Below the pieces are notes generated by a model. That model was not told the DNA's origin. It made no database searches and saw nothing but the letters and a program-made list of their open reading frames with translations. A stretch of DNA of 64,000 nt from Apostichopus japonicus (Eukaryota; Echinodermata; Holothuroidea; Aspidochirotida; Stichopodidae), in assembly GCF_037975245.1 (NCBI RefSeq), contig NC_092572.1, positions 14,514,269-14,578,268 on the forward strand. The letters run 5' to 3'. This document shows positions 34,125-48,300 of this stretch, piece after piece (within the stretch, counting starts at the first letter, position 1; each line of letters begins with the position of its first letter). Both the position numbers and the translations under genes were made by a program.

Positions 34125-35097
34125 AGATACAACGATGACAAAGATTCCAGAAATGAATTGCCGATTGCAAATTATATTATAGAAAAAAATGTTTATGTGG
34201 TTAACATAAACACATTAAATCAAATCTTTAGTAATAGTCATGTATATAGCTTTCATAGTTAAAGATTCCGCAATGACATATTAATGTTTTATAATGGACA
34301 CATGTGATACTTAAATTGTTTTTTTAATGAACTTAGAACTATAGATTATGGAACTTAAGTCGCTGATAAGGGTGAACCTTTTTGTATGTACTATAACATT
34401 CATGTGGTCTTATATAATGCCAACATTATGGTTGAGTTAGCGAAGATATAGATATCACTTGTCAGGAAACATTTCTACGTTCCCCTACATATTTTAGACT
34501 TTGAAAACAGATCGGTAAGGGATTAACTGAAAGTTTTGGAATGTCTAGGATATCGTGTAGGAAGGAGTTAAAGGAATGCGTGTCAGATATTACACAGATG
34601 TCTAAGTATCCCAGCCGACGAGGATAGCTGTGTAAAATACGACTTTACTTTCAAATAGAATATCATCCATGGAAGGACATGGATGATTAGGTGGTATTCA
34701 GAACGGTCACATAGAAAGGATAATCTTCTATTAAGGCTGATGGATAGTTAAACATACTTTCCAAATTGTCTCCATCTTTGACACTTGGCAAGCATTAGTT
34801 TAACCAAACACAAATATATGTAATTCAAACAACAGGTCCGAAATGTGGATAATCCAGTGACAAAAAGGAACGGGCTTAAAGTGTATAGTAGGATGGTGAC
34901 TTCGAAGTTCGGCCACTTAAGACTTAAAACACCCCAAAACTAAATCTTCTGGTATAAATCATTTGAAAATATACTTCATATGGTGAGAGAATTTTGTTAT
35001 AGTACGATACACGGCCAAACTTTCTTTCCTGCAAACTGTTTTCACGTTGTTTTCCAAGAAGATTCTTCGTGATTGTGGAACTGGTATTTCTTGCTAG

Positions 35098-35372
35098 AGT
35101 ATTGCGAAGTTCGGACACGCAACCTACAGTGTGGCGCTGGTAAAAATTGGTGGCGCTGTTGCTCTTTCAGTAATTATAACAGACTTCATAGATCTTCGTC
35201 ATTTTATTGACAAATATGTAAGTAATTTCTTGCACACGGGTCATTTTGGAGAGAAAATAACTGTAGCTTCGTACTTTTGGTGAAATTTGGCTCTTCCTGT
35301 AGGTTTTCATGGTGAAAATCGTGTATTTCTTAGGGTGCCCGAACTTCGCAGTATGGCGAACTTCGCAATACT
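35098..35372. mobile_element. Small inverted-repeat (MITE-like) element
   Basis: AGTATTGCGAAGTTCG at 35098-35113 is exactly complemented by CGAACTTCGCAATACT at 35357-35372. A further CCCGAACTTCGCAGTA lies just inside the right end (35338-35353), so the right arm is partly duplicated. About 240 bp between the arms hold no ORF. Target-site duplication was not evident. Confidence 0.5.
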
Positions 35373-38300
35373 GACTATACAAGTTTTAATTACTTGCAAA
35401 TAATTCAACTTTGAGTATTTTCCTCACTACAATTAAAAAGATAATCACCATTGATGTTGTACCAAAGAACATATCACATATGATTAATTAAAAACATATT
35501 GTTATTATAATTCAGTTAGCACTTAACATGTGAAAGAAATGTATCATTGCTGTAAGCATACAAACTTTTAATTGGGTGTAAAAAATTTACGTTAGTAATC
35601 TGTATTACTGAATAAATTTAATCAGTCTGTGGATAGTAGAGGACACATATTTGATCCGGAGTATTCAAATACTTACTTCAACACATCTATATTTAGCACG
35701 TGTGCCTTTTCACTGTTTGCTAGTGAAGTTTGAAGGTCTAACCGTGATAACATCACAGTAAAAAAGTAGCAATCTTAGACCAATAAACATTTCAACGGAC
35801 TTAGAGTAATTTCCGAAAACCTTTGAAGTGTCAATATGTGAATCGGATAAGCATATGTTATATAGTAATGTGTTTAGTTAATGTTTTCGTTAAATCAATA
35901 TATCTTACATTCATAGATTACTCTTAACTGACTATGATTTATATAAAAATGAATGTTCCTTGTATTGCATCCGATAGTTTTTTTTATGAAATAAACCTGT
36001 TTCCAAAGCTTTTCTCCTTTGTACAAGGTTTACTCTTTTGATTTTTAGTTATATACACAAATGTTGTATAATATTAAACATCTGCTATCAGCAATTTGTT
36101 TTTATTATTCATACACCACGGGTAGTATTCTTGTAGTTTGGTGATACGTAAAATGGATGGCAATAAACGGCAAGATAGTACACATAAGCACATTAGGTCC
36201 TTACTTTACTAATATCGAGCTAGAAATGAAGAAATTGTTCAACAACCGCGCACTTTAAATGTATATGAATACATAAATAAGTATTGGCTCCAGCTCTTTA
36301 GTGTCTAAGTATAGAAAAAAACAATTTAAAAGCAATACATTTCTTTAGTACTAACGTTGAGTTAATACCAATGTATGTTTGCTATTATTTTACGGATATA
36401 GCTTGCCAATCGATATATTGTACATTGGAATATTATGAGCTAGAATGTGTGCATTTATAGATACTTAATGCTAGCCTCGTTTGGTCAGTTGAGCAATATC
36501 TCATTTCAAATTTATTTTATCAGATACAATTAGTACTAGCATAGTCTAAGACAGACTTTCGGGACAGTTGTATTCTAATACAGTGCCATATGTAAGTGTT
36601 AATGATGTACACTTTAATGTTCTATTGTAGATTATAAGTTTGGACTTCGTGGAGGTTAAACGCGAATAGATTTTTGACCTACTACAGTAAAGCGCTTGCT
36701 CAAGAATTAACATAACCTATAGATGATTGGTAAAATAAAAATGTCCACTTGTTACATTAGAGTTAGCAAATGACGTAACGCACGAGACAATATCAGTATC
36801 TATTGGCTAACCAGTTCCCACAATGCGTTCTTTTTACGCAGACAATTCCGTCAAGAAAAGTGAGTTTACGCTCATTCAAATGTTCAAAGGTCGGCCAGTT
36901 TCGGCTTCTTTCAACGTGTCTGTCTTCTCTGATAGTACTTGGAAGTTATGCCTGTATATAAAGTACTTCATGGAAATGAGTACATAATAAATACACATTT
37001 AACAATATACATTAAACTCGTTCAAATGCTCGAGAATAATATATAAACCTATCAATCATCAATTTATTCCCATATTTAAATTGTGTATATTATCTAAATA
37101 ACAATAAAGAAGTATAATGCCAAAATGAGACTCAATAGCATTTTCAGCTGATATCATTCAAAAGCATGTTTTCAATGCACATTGAATTATTCGAAATATG
37201 TGATTAAAGTAAATGAGTGGGAGTGTGGGAATTTTAAAATGTACACAGCGTGCTAATCACCCACCTGTAAACTCAGGAAAGTGTTACATCGCAGTGCTTT
37301 TCTTCGTGACTAGCCAAAGTGTGAATTTCATTGTATCGGTCTAACAGCACCAAAGCTCAGCACCAACTGATACGCTGTATCGTAGTGTACCAAGGTCTCT
37401 CTTAAAGCAAAGATAAGATATATAGAATAATCAGAGCTTTCGGGAACACATACACACTCATTGTTATATTTGCACAATTTATTGTATTGCTTTTACTGTA
37501 AATACCGCCAATTTATTTATAAACAAGATAAACAACAGCTTTTTGGTCGACTTGTTGGTAATATTAGTTTTACAACTGTTCAAGACAGTATACATTATTG
37601 ACTCACATGAGTGTCTACACTGAAAGCTGCAAGTTTAAAGTGGGACATTAGTTGAATACGGACTTTTTCAACATTTTCACTATGATTTTCTTAAAGAAGC
37701 CGCTTACCAACATGACTCAGGTTTGTTACCTTTCCCATTGCAAATTTGATACCAACAACGTCTACAATTGGGTTATAGTATAGCACAGCGCTATGTCGCT
37801 TAATGGCAACAAATGTCACCTAACAGCAACGTGACATATTGAGTTATATTAAAAAGGGTGGCCAAAGAATAATTATAAAAAAAACTTGGGCAATACACGT
37901 TGAAGACCGGTAAGTCATTTCCAAATTAGGTAACAGTATCTAGCAACATCTAGATACACATTTCAGATATTTAACACAGGCAATTGCGCCTGTTTTACAT
38001 TGAATTTGTCGTTAATGTTATTGTTAATATTGTATTTTTTATTTTTTTTTTGGAGGGGAGGGTTGGACTAATTAATATCTTTTTAGAATGTCACAAACAT
38101 TTTGAACAGGAAAATGGTGCCCCAGTGATCCAATTTGCTATTCGTTTTATGATGTACTCATATATATGTATTTGAAAAAATGATCAATTTGAATACATCG
38201 ACGATACAATACAAGTTTCATTTTGATCGAGTAGCTTGTAGTGTAGTCGATTGACATCATATTTAAGGGATTGCATTTCATTTGCATTCTTCCTTAGCCT

Positions 38301-38937
38301 GTAACGATCATAAAGGGTATTGCATTTATGTTCTGTAAAAGCGTTTTAATATTTCCTCAAGATTCAGTTTATGATGACGCACCGTAATATAAGTAAAGGA
38401 CTCGCGTGTAATAGCAGATCTACGATTACCTGTTTGATAGAGGAACCGATGTTTGTTGCGTACAGTTTGTACTGTGTATCACACTTAAGCTATAGAAACT
38501 TCAGTTTAAATACTACAACACCGAATAATCAGGATAGTAAAGTTGCCTAAACTAAATTAGTTTGCTTCCTGTTCTTAATATTTACGTTATTTCTGAGCAG
38601 ACATTTAATATACTTAGTCTAAAAACTGCATTCAATTTGTTATATCAATTTGGGTGTAGGATGGATTTGGAATGATTGTCGAATCTAAAACTCATATTGT
38701 CCACTTTAACTTATTTACACACCATCGATGTATTCCACAATGTAAACTAATTATCATTGTTCAAATCGCATCATAAAAATGAATCTTTCATAAGGTTAAT
38801 TATCCCGAAAGTTTACTCTGTATAATGCTTATCAGCAATAAAACACAAAAATTCTTTCAGCTCATCGCTCTTTTAGAATTGCGGTATTTCATTTTCAGTT
38901 CTGACCAGGACGCTATCGACTTTCAATCTGCAAAAAA

Positions 38938-39150
38938 GTAAACAAGAGCTTGACTTTAACGAGTTAATTTCACTTTCGAATCGATTGTCTTTGAAAAATA
39001 AATCGATTGAGGAAATAATTCAAGACTGATTTCATTCTACCGTAAACCAGAGCTTTACTTTAACAATTAAATTTCACTTTCGAATCGATTGCCTTTGAAC
39101 AGAAATCGATTGAGGAAATAAATCAAGACTGCTGTCATTTACGTGTAACT
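38938..39150. repeat. Roughly 105-bp tandem duplication upstream of gene C
   Basis: Two copies share AATTTCACTTTCGAATCGAT, TTGAACAGAAATCGATTGAG-like sequence and CAAGACTG. Each copy carries two ATCGAT sites. The second copy ends about 160 bp before the gene C start codon, so it may lie in the promoter or 5' untranslated region; a regulatory role is inference. Confidence 0.75.
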
Positions 39151-39307
39151 TTAGTTATCTAATTTACAACTAGTTGCAGCAGAGTAAACAAAATATCAGC
39201 ACAAAGATTGTTATCTTTATTTTGAAATTAATAATATAGTTGAATCATTTCGATACTTTGAAGCTATCTTAATCTGTAGATGACCTCAGTTCGTTCATGT
39301 GACAGCC

Positions 39308-42300
39308 ATGTTTTCCAGTGGAGTTGTATTTATGACTTACATTTACATTGTTTTCTTCATGGCACTAGAATTGAGGGTGGCGTATATTTCAGCTGAAGGT
39401 AAGTTGTCATCACATTTAACCTTTTTCAGATGGGTTTAGGTTGAAAAATGATAAATGATTAATGAATACAATACGATTAATTACAAAATGATATTCAGCT
39501 TGTGTCCAATTGCGTGGCATGTATTTGGAGATGTTGACGTTGCTATATGAAATAGGTTGCAAATCAATACACTGAATGTTAGTATCTACTCAGGAGAACA
39601 TTCACTGTAAATGGGTTCCATTTAATTCTTCGAACGATTGCGTTACAGCTAATAAAGACATGCCCACTACACTAGCAGCGATCAACGGCATTATCAACCT
39701 GGATTGTAATTTCAAATCAGCTGGGGATTATGTTATCGTTGCATGGAAGTGGGGAATTTCTCGTGAAATAAGTCATGAATCAGAAGAAGGATTAACAAAG
39801 ACGGAGGGGACAGCTGTTTCTACAATCTACAATGACGGAACATATGCAGCGATACAGATAATGAACCTGTCTCTTCAAGATGCTGGACTAGTGACGTGTT
39901 CCCGATTCTTTGCAAAGGCAGGCACATCTGAAACATGTAACTGGATCGTTTATGTTCAAGGTGGGATACTTTTCATCTCTTATGTGGTCACTTCATCAAT
40001 GCGATCTGCTATAATACATCAATTGCTTACAGGTATTTCAGACATTTCATAAACAGTGATATGCAATGGTTTATAGCCTAGATCTTTTTTTATTATTTAC
40101 TTTTTAGATGGGCCAAATATTACAGAACTATCAACTGTTAAGGAAAACGAAAGTATGTCTGCAAGATGTTGTGTGCGATTCAACGACTTACCCGGCAGTG
40201 CTACGTTTGTGTGGTCAATCGGTGACACAGTTCTGGTTAAAGGTCATGACACAAATAAAACAAGCATTGATGTAGACAACGCTACAGCGTGTGAATCTGT
40301 ATCACTTACAGCTAATCGTGTACATCATGGAAAACAGTTAACATGTTTAATTCAGAACTCACTGAATTACTCAGTATCATCACTGATACAAGTTACATGT
40401 AAGTCTGTTAATCTTTGTACCTAGCACACACAATGTACAATCCACCTTAGGTGTCCGGTAACATGTTGACGTCCATGAATGAGATACAGAAAGCCTAATT
40501 AGTTTAGTTTAGTTTAGTTAATTTATTATGAGTAATTGTTGACGTCCATATTTGAGATATATAATGCCTACTTATTCTGAATATATGTGTTTGTCTTCCC
40601 ATAGGGGGAGGGGGGGGGGAGGCAAAAGAGAATACTTTATGACTTTAGCTTAATGCTTTGAATTGAGGAGTACGCTAAAATCATAATTCATATTAACAAG
40701 TGCCGGTATGGGTGTTAACTATTATCAACGTACAAGTGTTATTAATTTAAAAAATCATTGCACAGTGAAATGTTTTAAACGTTTTGAACGATCAGTATAA
40801 ACCTTTCATTTGTATCATGTGTCACACAGATCCCGTTAACGTATGGTGGGGACCAGCACCGAAACCACACAATGTCCTAGTTACAAATCTGGAAGGCTTT
40901 ATCAATATCACTTGCATGACAGACGGATTTCCACCTGTCACTGCAGCTTACATGGAAATTATGAATGTAAGCGATGGACGAGAAGCAATGTGGGAAATCT
41001 CACTAAATGGGAATTTGGTTAAAAGAGATGGAGCAACCCAAACTTGGAGTTTTTCATATCAAATCGAAAAACGTGATGATAATATCGTGAGATGTAGAAC
41101 ATCTAATGGAACCTATCCATCTGTATCTACAGAACATGTAAAAGTTGAACTAGGATGTAAGTAAACCTTGTAAATGATATAAAATGTAATGATACAAATA
41201 TGTGATACTGAATATATAATAACACGATAGCAAATATACCGTATCGTATGCAAGCTTCAGCAATTATTTGCTATCATGTTATCATTAATAACTTTCATTA
41301 AATTTATGAATATTCGTCTTTCTCTCAACAATCTTTCTCGGTTTTAGTTAACATTTCAATGTATTATTTTGCTCGAAAAGTATATTTCCTCTTCTTGATT
41401 GATATAAGGTATTCTCTTCTATTATTTGATGATGTTTTCTTAAGTGTCATTCATTTCATGGAGTAAGCTTCACTAACAGCGCTAGATCAAGGAAGGAAGC
41501 AAAGCCGATAAAGAAAAAGTTAAAAATCCATACGAAATATCGCTGTTCTCGTGTACATTCGACGTTATCGTAAATAATCAACTAACAGAGAATTGTTCAT
41601 ATACTCATTTCTGCATTGTATACCAGCTTTAAATTGTCAATTTCACTGACAATGCTTAGAGAGAATCATATTAGCAAAAACTCTATTAAAATTGCTTTGC
41701 AGTTAATAACACTTTTTTTTATCACTGTCTAATGTCAATTGTTGAAATTGTAACTTCTTTTAAACATGTCATGTAATTCATCACATATTTATCCTATACA
41801 TATTCTTACAGATCCACCATCGGTTCGAATGATCTCAGCTCTTGAAACTGAACTAACTACAGGCGATCACTTTGTTGTATCATGTGCCGTAGATGGTAAT
41901 CCTGCTCCCGATACCTACATTGAGAAAGAAGATTCCTATGGCAGCTGGGAAATTCAACCTGTATCATCAACAAATAAACAATCTAGAAATCTGACTAAAG
42001 AGATCGTTTGGAATTTCAATATTTCGATTATCGAGGGAGACGAAAAAGGCAACTACAGATGTTTCGCCAACAACTCACAAGGGGATTCTGTATCTGGGCA
42101 CGATCTTGTTTTAAACATAAAAAGTAAGTTATGGCATTATCATAATATGCGTAATTCTGACTATATTTTTAGAAACGCTCACAATATTTTAAACTAAATT
42201 AAGTTACAAGTTTAAGTGGAAGAGGGAAAAGAGCAATACTCAATTACATTTTGATTTGATACTTATTTTAAGAAATGGACAATTTTATCAAAGTGCCGTT

Positions 42301-45300
42301 TTTTAAGGAAAAAGTGGAAAAGTGAAAAAGGTTAAGATTTTATTCCCCAAAAGGAGCAAACATGCACTTTTGCAGTTTTGAACAATTTCTCAAGAATACA
42401 TATAATACTTATACATTGTTATGTGTAAAAATGTCTAAATTAGTCTGTTTCATTCCTTCTGTAATTTCTTCACCAGAAACTGTCATCCAATTATTAATGG
42501 ACAACTACATTCTTGTGATTGTGTCAGCTGTGATCGTTACATTAGTTTTGTTATTTGTCATAAGAGGTAAGATTCAAAGCAATTAATACTTTTTTTCAAA
42601 TCACGTAGACAAATTTATAATACAGATATAAAGTACGAAACAAAATATCATATTTGAATCATCATTCCGATTCAAGAAGTTTATAAGCTTATATTCAGGT
42701 ACTCATTTGAGAGCAGTTCACCAAAGCCCTATTGACAGAGTTTTGATTAGTATATGATCATTGTTTTGGAGCATTATTTTAATTTCAAAAAATTCTCAGT
42801 TTGCAGTTTCAAGTGCAAAAAGGTACAATATAGTAGATTACACTCATACATACACTCATACATTGATTTGAACTACATTTGATTAGTGCCCTTTCTATTA
42901 ATATTCTCATTTTATTTTTTAGAAATAAGTTTGCACCGTCGACTAAATGGAATCAACTTTCGGTAATGTATTTTTTTCTTCTTTAATGTGCTGGATATTC
43001 TTTAACATTTACATTGCTTGTCAAGGAACCACCATATTATACAAAATGTAGGTTACCTCAGTTTCAGTCATGTCACTGAAAATAAAATCGCATGATAACT
43101 TCTAGCTGCATAACAGCTGTTCACGTTAATTTATGTTTAAAGTAATTGTATAGAAATAAAGATAACATAAGAGAGACTAATTTATATTTAACAATCACAT
43201 GATGACCGTAGCCATCTTGCTCTTTCCTTGATGAATTTGACATAAATTCGGGTCGATAACCGTTCTATCGAGTGGTTTGAAGGGCGAGGTGCGATGTCTC
43301 ACCTCCCGTAAATGTAGGTTTACAAGTGTGGTATAATTTCCAACATTAAACATCAATTCTGTATATTAATTAATAGTATTCATTTTTAGCATCAGTTATA
43401 CCCCCAGTGACTGCAGCCCTGAAAGCATGTACCTCACATTATGTGATACATCACTGTACAGATTGAGAAAAGGAAGATGACTAGAGGTTTGGGGTTCCAT
43501 TCATATTCCTCCTAATGAACATCGTTAAGTAAGACTTATAAATATCGAACTAGATAGTTAATTGTATTTATATTTTCAAGTAACTATGTTCTGATGTCTT
43601 AAACTAAGCGTAGACGATGACACTCCCATGAACATATTATCAAACTGACTTTCCCATTACTTTGAAACAAAATAATGTGGAATGATTTAAGTTTCTTAGT
43701 TGAAAAAAAATAATTGTTTTTATTTTGTAGCTCTGCAATTCGCTCTCGGTCTTATAGAAGGAGCAGTTCCAAGTCAGAAGGAACAGTTCAGAAGGAGCAG
43801 TTCCAAGTCAGAAGGAGCAGTTCCAAGTCACAAGGTAAGAAAGCTACAGTTTATGCCGGTACAAAATCAATCCCTACCACAAATCAGTTGACAATTCTTT
43901 TACATACAAATATCCTACCTTTAGCATTTCTAATTTGGTTTGATTTGATTTATTTGAATTTCCGCAGATAATAATAATTAAATTGATTTCTTGATGATGT
44001 AGTCTAGAAATGGATACAAACACATAAACATACATACATATTGTTACTTACTGTGCAAATAAATGAATATGTATACTATTACATATCAGTACATATTGCA
44101 CTACACTGCAAAAGGTCATAGAGGAATCATAAAAATTAAATGGGAAAGTAAGCACTTAACGTTATGAAAGTAACAGCACAATATTCCCCTTAATGTACAA
44201 TAAACGGAGCTTTTATTATGTAATCGAAACAGATCATAATCCATTACTTTACGAACTATTGATGATAGGTTAACGATTGACATAATCATATCAATTGAAG
44301 TTACATGCAGTTATTTAAACTTACATGGTGACTAAAGAAACTGAAGACTAAACTATCAAACTCAAACATCAACCTAGAGCTTCACACGCAACCAGCACGT
44401 CGATTACATTGTATTTTGTAGAATACATTTACAATTACATAGACATAGACAATTTGATTCGGCATATAAAAACTCCTGAAATCAATGTATCGTGTATGAG
44501 CGTATCTATATCTGTGATGGCAGTTGAGAGTTTAGAAATACCTCTTGTATGGCTCATGGAGGGAAAAACTACATGATTTTCTTAACTCAAATTCCTCCAA
44601 ACTTTCTTTCATTCTGTTTAAGTAACTCCTTTGTCCTTTAATATTTAGCTTACTTTAATGAGTGTGTTTATCGACCTCACTTCTATGAATCAATACTTGT
44701 TCTGCATTTGTCTCTTACCTGAGTTAACTCCTATTCAGCCGATGTTCTTACTTCTTTAGGGTCATGGTTTTCTCACTGTTTATTCTTAAGAATGTATGGG
44801 ATAACATTTAATTTGTCAGCTTCTACGACATTTAGCAGTGTCAAAGGTCTATATTTTTTTATTCCTAGTCATTATTGTCGTTGTTATGTTACCTTTGTTA
44901 TCTTCTTCACTAATTGCTTTAGGTGTATGCTTTGACGTCACTTTGTTTAATAGAATTGTTACGGAACCTTAACTCCGGTTCCGGTTTGCTTTGACCTACC
45001 TGTAAACTACTCTCAGTATTTTTATCTACGTTTACACAAAGATTATTTTCTGGTTTCTTCAATTATCATTTGTTAATCATCAGAGCCAAAGTGTTACATT
45101 TAGGATATTCTCTTGCCGAATGCCCATGTATACTACAAATATAACAGGATAGATTTATCCTTTATCTAAATTACTTACAAATTACTTATAAAGTTTGTAT
45201 TACCTGACGGTCGTGTTGACTGGCTCTGTCATGATCCTACTCCCTTCCTCGGATAACGTTTACCCTTATTTGACTCTTGAGGTTGTCTCCCTCTGATGTT

Positions 45301-48300
45301 GTCTGTCCAGTGTGTGTACCAACTGTTATATCCATCAATATACTTATCTGATATTCAGACGAAGCGCTAACATTTCCTTAATATACAATAACATATCTTT
45401 TCGGCAAGTATAAACAAATTGATTCAGCAAAAGTAAGTCAAAAACGTTTAAAATTATTTCTGAACTTCCTACAGTTGAATCAACCTATCCGAGTATATTT
45501 TAACTCGTGTCATTTATTGAATTCTCGTTTCACTTTGTTTCGGGTTTACAAGTACTAACGTTTTGTTTTAAGCCTTCCTCTGTTTACTCATATCGTTTTA
45601 GTAAAGTAGTTGTCAATTTGCTATAATCCTGTGCATCCTTGTCATCTGAACTTTAATACACCTGTTTTTTAACTGAGCCTCTGCCTCTTGCGCTCTCGCC
45701 TCTGCTATTTTTAATTGGGTGTCAAGCATACGCTCCTTCAATTCATTTTCCTCTTTTCCAATTTTGCGCTCTTTTTCTCACTTTTTTCTTATGATATTTC
45801 CTTTCTCACGATACCGCGTTCTTTCTCTATAAACGGTTTCAACTCTATACGCCTTTTAAACCTAATATATCTTCTATGCTGGTTAATTTGTCTACTAGTA
45901 TCTACATTTTTTCTTGGAATTTCGAACATCCGGGTAATTTGTAAAGACTCAATATAATGAATAACTATTTAATTCCCCAGTATAACGAAATATATGGGCT
46001 TAAGGAAACAGCACTATACATGCAGTAATTTTACAAAAGTCACCCTTACTATGAGAATGATCTCGTAACTAATCTGAAATGCTGTTTACTGTGAAATAAA
46101 GTTTACGGTTGTAACCTTTCTATGAAAACTGTCAAATTCTAATTTCGATGAACTATTGCTTTTGTTTACAATTAAATCAAACTTTCTTGTCATTACATAC
46201 ATAGTACTTTCTTTTGACACCGGATAACTTCGTACTACCATTAACATATATTAATTTGAATTTTCAAGTTGCATGTCGGTTCCCATCTTTATGTTTCGCT
46301 TGTAATTTAATGACCTATAGCATTTACTGACACAAACGTAGATGTCTCTCACTTCTTTGCGTTTAACTGGCGTTACGTCTCCCTACGTAATACATGTTAT
46401 ACGTCTATCCATATTCATGTTCTCTCCGACAAAACACGCTTGCTCCTTTAAGTAACCATCCTGAAAACAAATTCTTATGTGAAATGGGGTGCGTAACCTG
46501 CAAAGATCAGCGACATTGAACCAAATCTCTCGACCCGCCTCTGGAGCTCCGCTCCAGAGGTAGATATGAAATATAACATCTAATAACAGGCAATATACAG
46601 TGTTGTCTCAACCTAATCCACTATTTTCGGAACTCCCCTGCTTAATACTACTATTTTAAAACACCGATCCTGACTAACTGGACAGAAGATTTTTTCCTCT
46701 GGTGTGTCGACTTTGAACTCTTAGTTCACCCTGTTTTTTTTCATTATGCCTTTTTTTTCGTGCTTTAACGCTCGCATGTGTATTCCCTCGGACATTATAT
46801 AACCCGAATGTAAAAAAATAAGGTCAGAGGGATGTGGACGAAAAAATCCAGTCCGCATGTAACAATTACTCATACTACGTTATGCGTGGATAAAAATGAA
46901 ACTTTGTAAAACTAGAGTTAAGGGTAATCGCAGGTTAGCTACAAGATCAGTTCAAGCCGTATTTCTCCGATCAAAGTATGCTTGAAATTAAAATAAAGAA
47001 TTGTCGAAATTATAAGTTTACGAGAACACATTGATACCGTACACATATTTCATCGAGGCTTAAGCGAAATAATTGCCTACTCTGTAGTATGCATGTCTGT
47101 TAAGGAGCGGCTCCTTGGGAACTCAATAGAACTCAGTATTGTCTATAAGTCATTATTGTTTCTACCGGCCTTGTAAAGTTATAAAAGATGAAATTATGAA
47201 TAATTTAGTTGTTTTCTCTGTACATTCGGTCTGAAAGTCGGATTTCGCCAGATGGTATGGACTCTGGTTTGAAACACAATCCAAACATATTTCGTTCACA
47301 TTTTAAAGCTCTCTTCATGTTGAGAAAGAAAACATAGTCATTCAATGATTATCCCATTTAACAGAAATTTGCAGCAGGACAACTTGATTACTTTTATTTT
47401 CAGACCAGATAAAATAAAGAGTATGCTTAGTGTAATGTTATTGTTATTTTATTAAATCATTTATAAATATAATGAGTGATGATATTTTAAATTTTCCCGA
47501 AGTGAATAGCAACGCAGACGCATTACCTGTTAATGACAAAGAATTACCAAGTCCACACATTATGGAACACATGGTGACTTTCAAGAGGAAACTTAAGAAA
47601 GGCAAGACACGACAGCGCTGGTCAGGGATCCTAAAATCGGAACTAGGATGCGAGAATGATATACACATATCTACAGGTAATATAAGGAAATGAAATCAAT
47701 TACGAAGTACAATTTTACTTGTTGGTAGGGAACCATTTACTGGTACTCATTTATTATATCAACTTATGGCGTCCCGAAGTTTGTTACACTTTATTTAAAC
47801 CAACAAAGTACGCTTATTTATTGAAATATGCACGTTCTGTAACTGAAAGTTTGCGAGTGTCGCTCCGGAGTGACAAGTTGAGTTAATGCTACTTCTTATG
47901 GTTCATGTAAGGTGTCATAGATTTTAATAAGACATCTGTCAAAGCAAATCGTTTAAAACTGTATTTAGTGATCTAACCATATGTGTCAGGAAACATTAAT
48001 TGTAGACATAGACGGATCTCTGTAAAAACAATCCAACTGTACACTGTCAACTTTATTCTTTGTTGTTATGCAGTATTATGTAACTTAATGAATTCTATAG
48101 CTACCATCATCAAACACTCAAGCAATCAAATTATAGAACGTTAGGCGTGTACGTGCCATGATTCTAGTCTACACTGTTCTTTCTTCTTCAACGACAGGAA
48201 CTAACGAGGCGATGGACGAGTGGAGTTATTTCGTTAAATATGTTGGTCAGATTTCTGAACACGACAGCATTGTTACGCTTATCGGATTTACTACGAAACT

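Larger units (their letters stand above)
34125..39307. other. Intergenic region between genes B and C
   Basis: About 5.2 kb with no supportable gene. It contains a short inverted-repeat element (35098-35372) and, just before gene C, a roughly 105-bp tandem duplication (38938-39150). Everything else is plain AT-rich sequence. Confidence 0.5.

Noticed and set aside
39583-39660. Earlier acceptors for gene C exon 2 (39583 and 39594)
   Set aside because: 39594 gives an immediate stop; 39583 is open but has a poor pyrimidine tract, and 39649 aligns better with gene A. 39583 remains a weak alternative.
45715-45957. Phe/Leu-rich plus-strand ORF resembling membrane segments
   Set aside because: Antisense of the charged helical part of the gag remnant.
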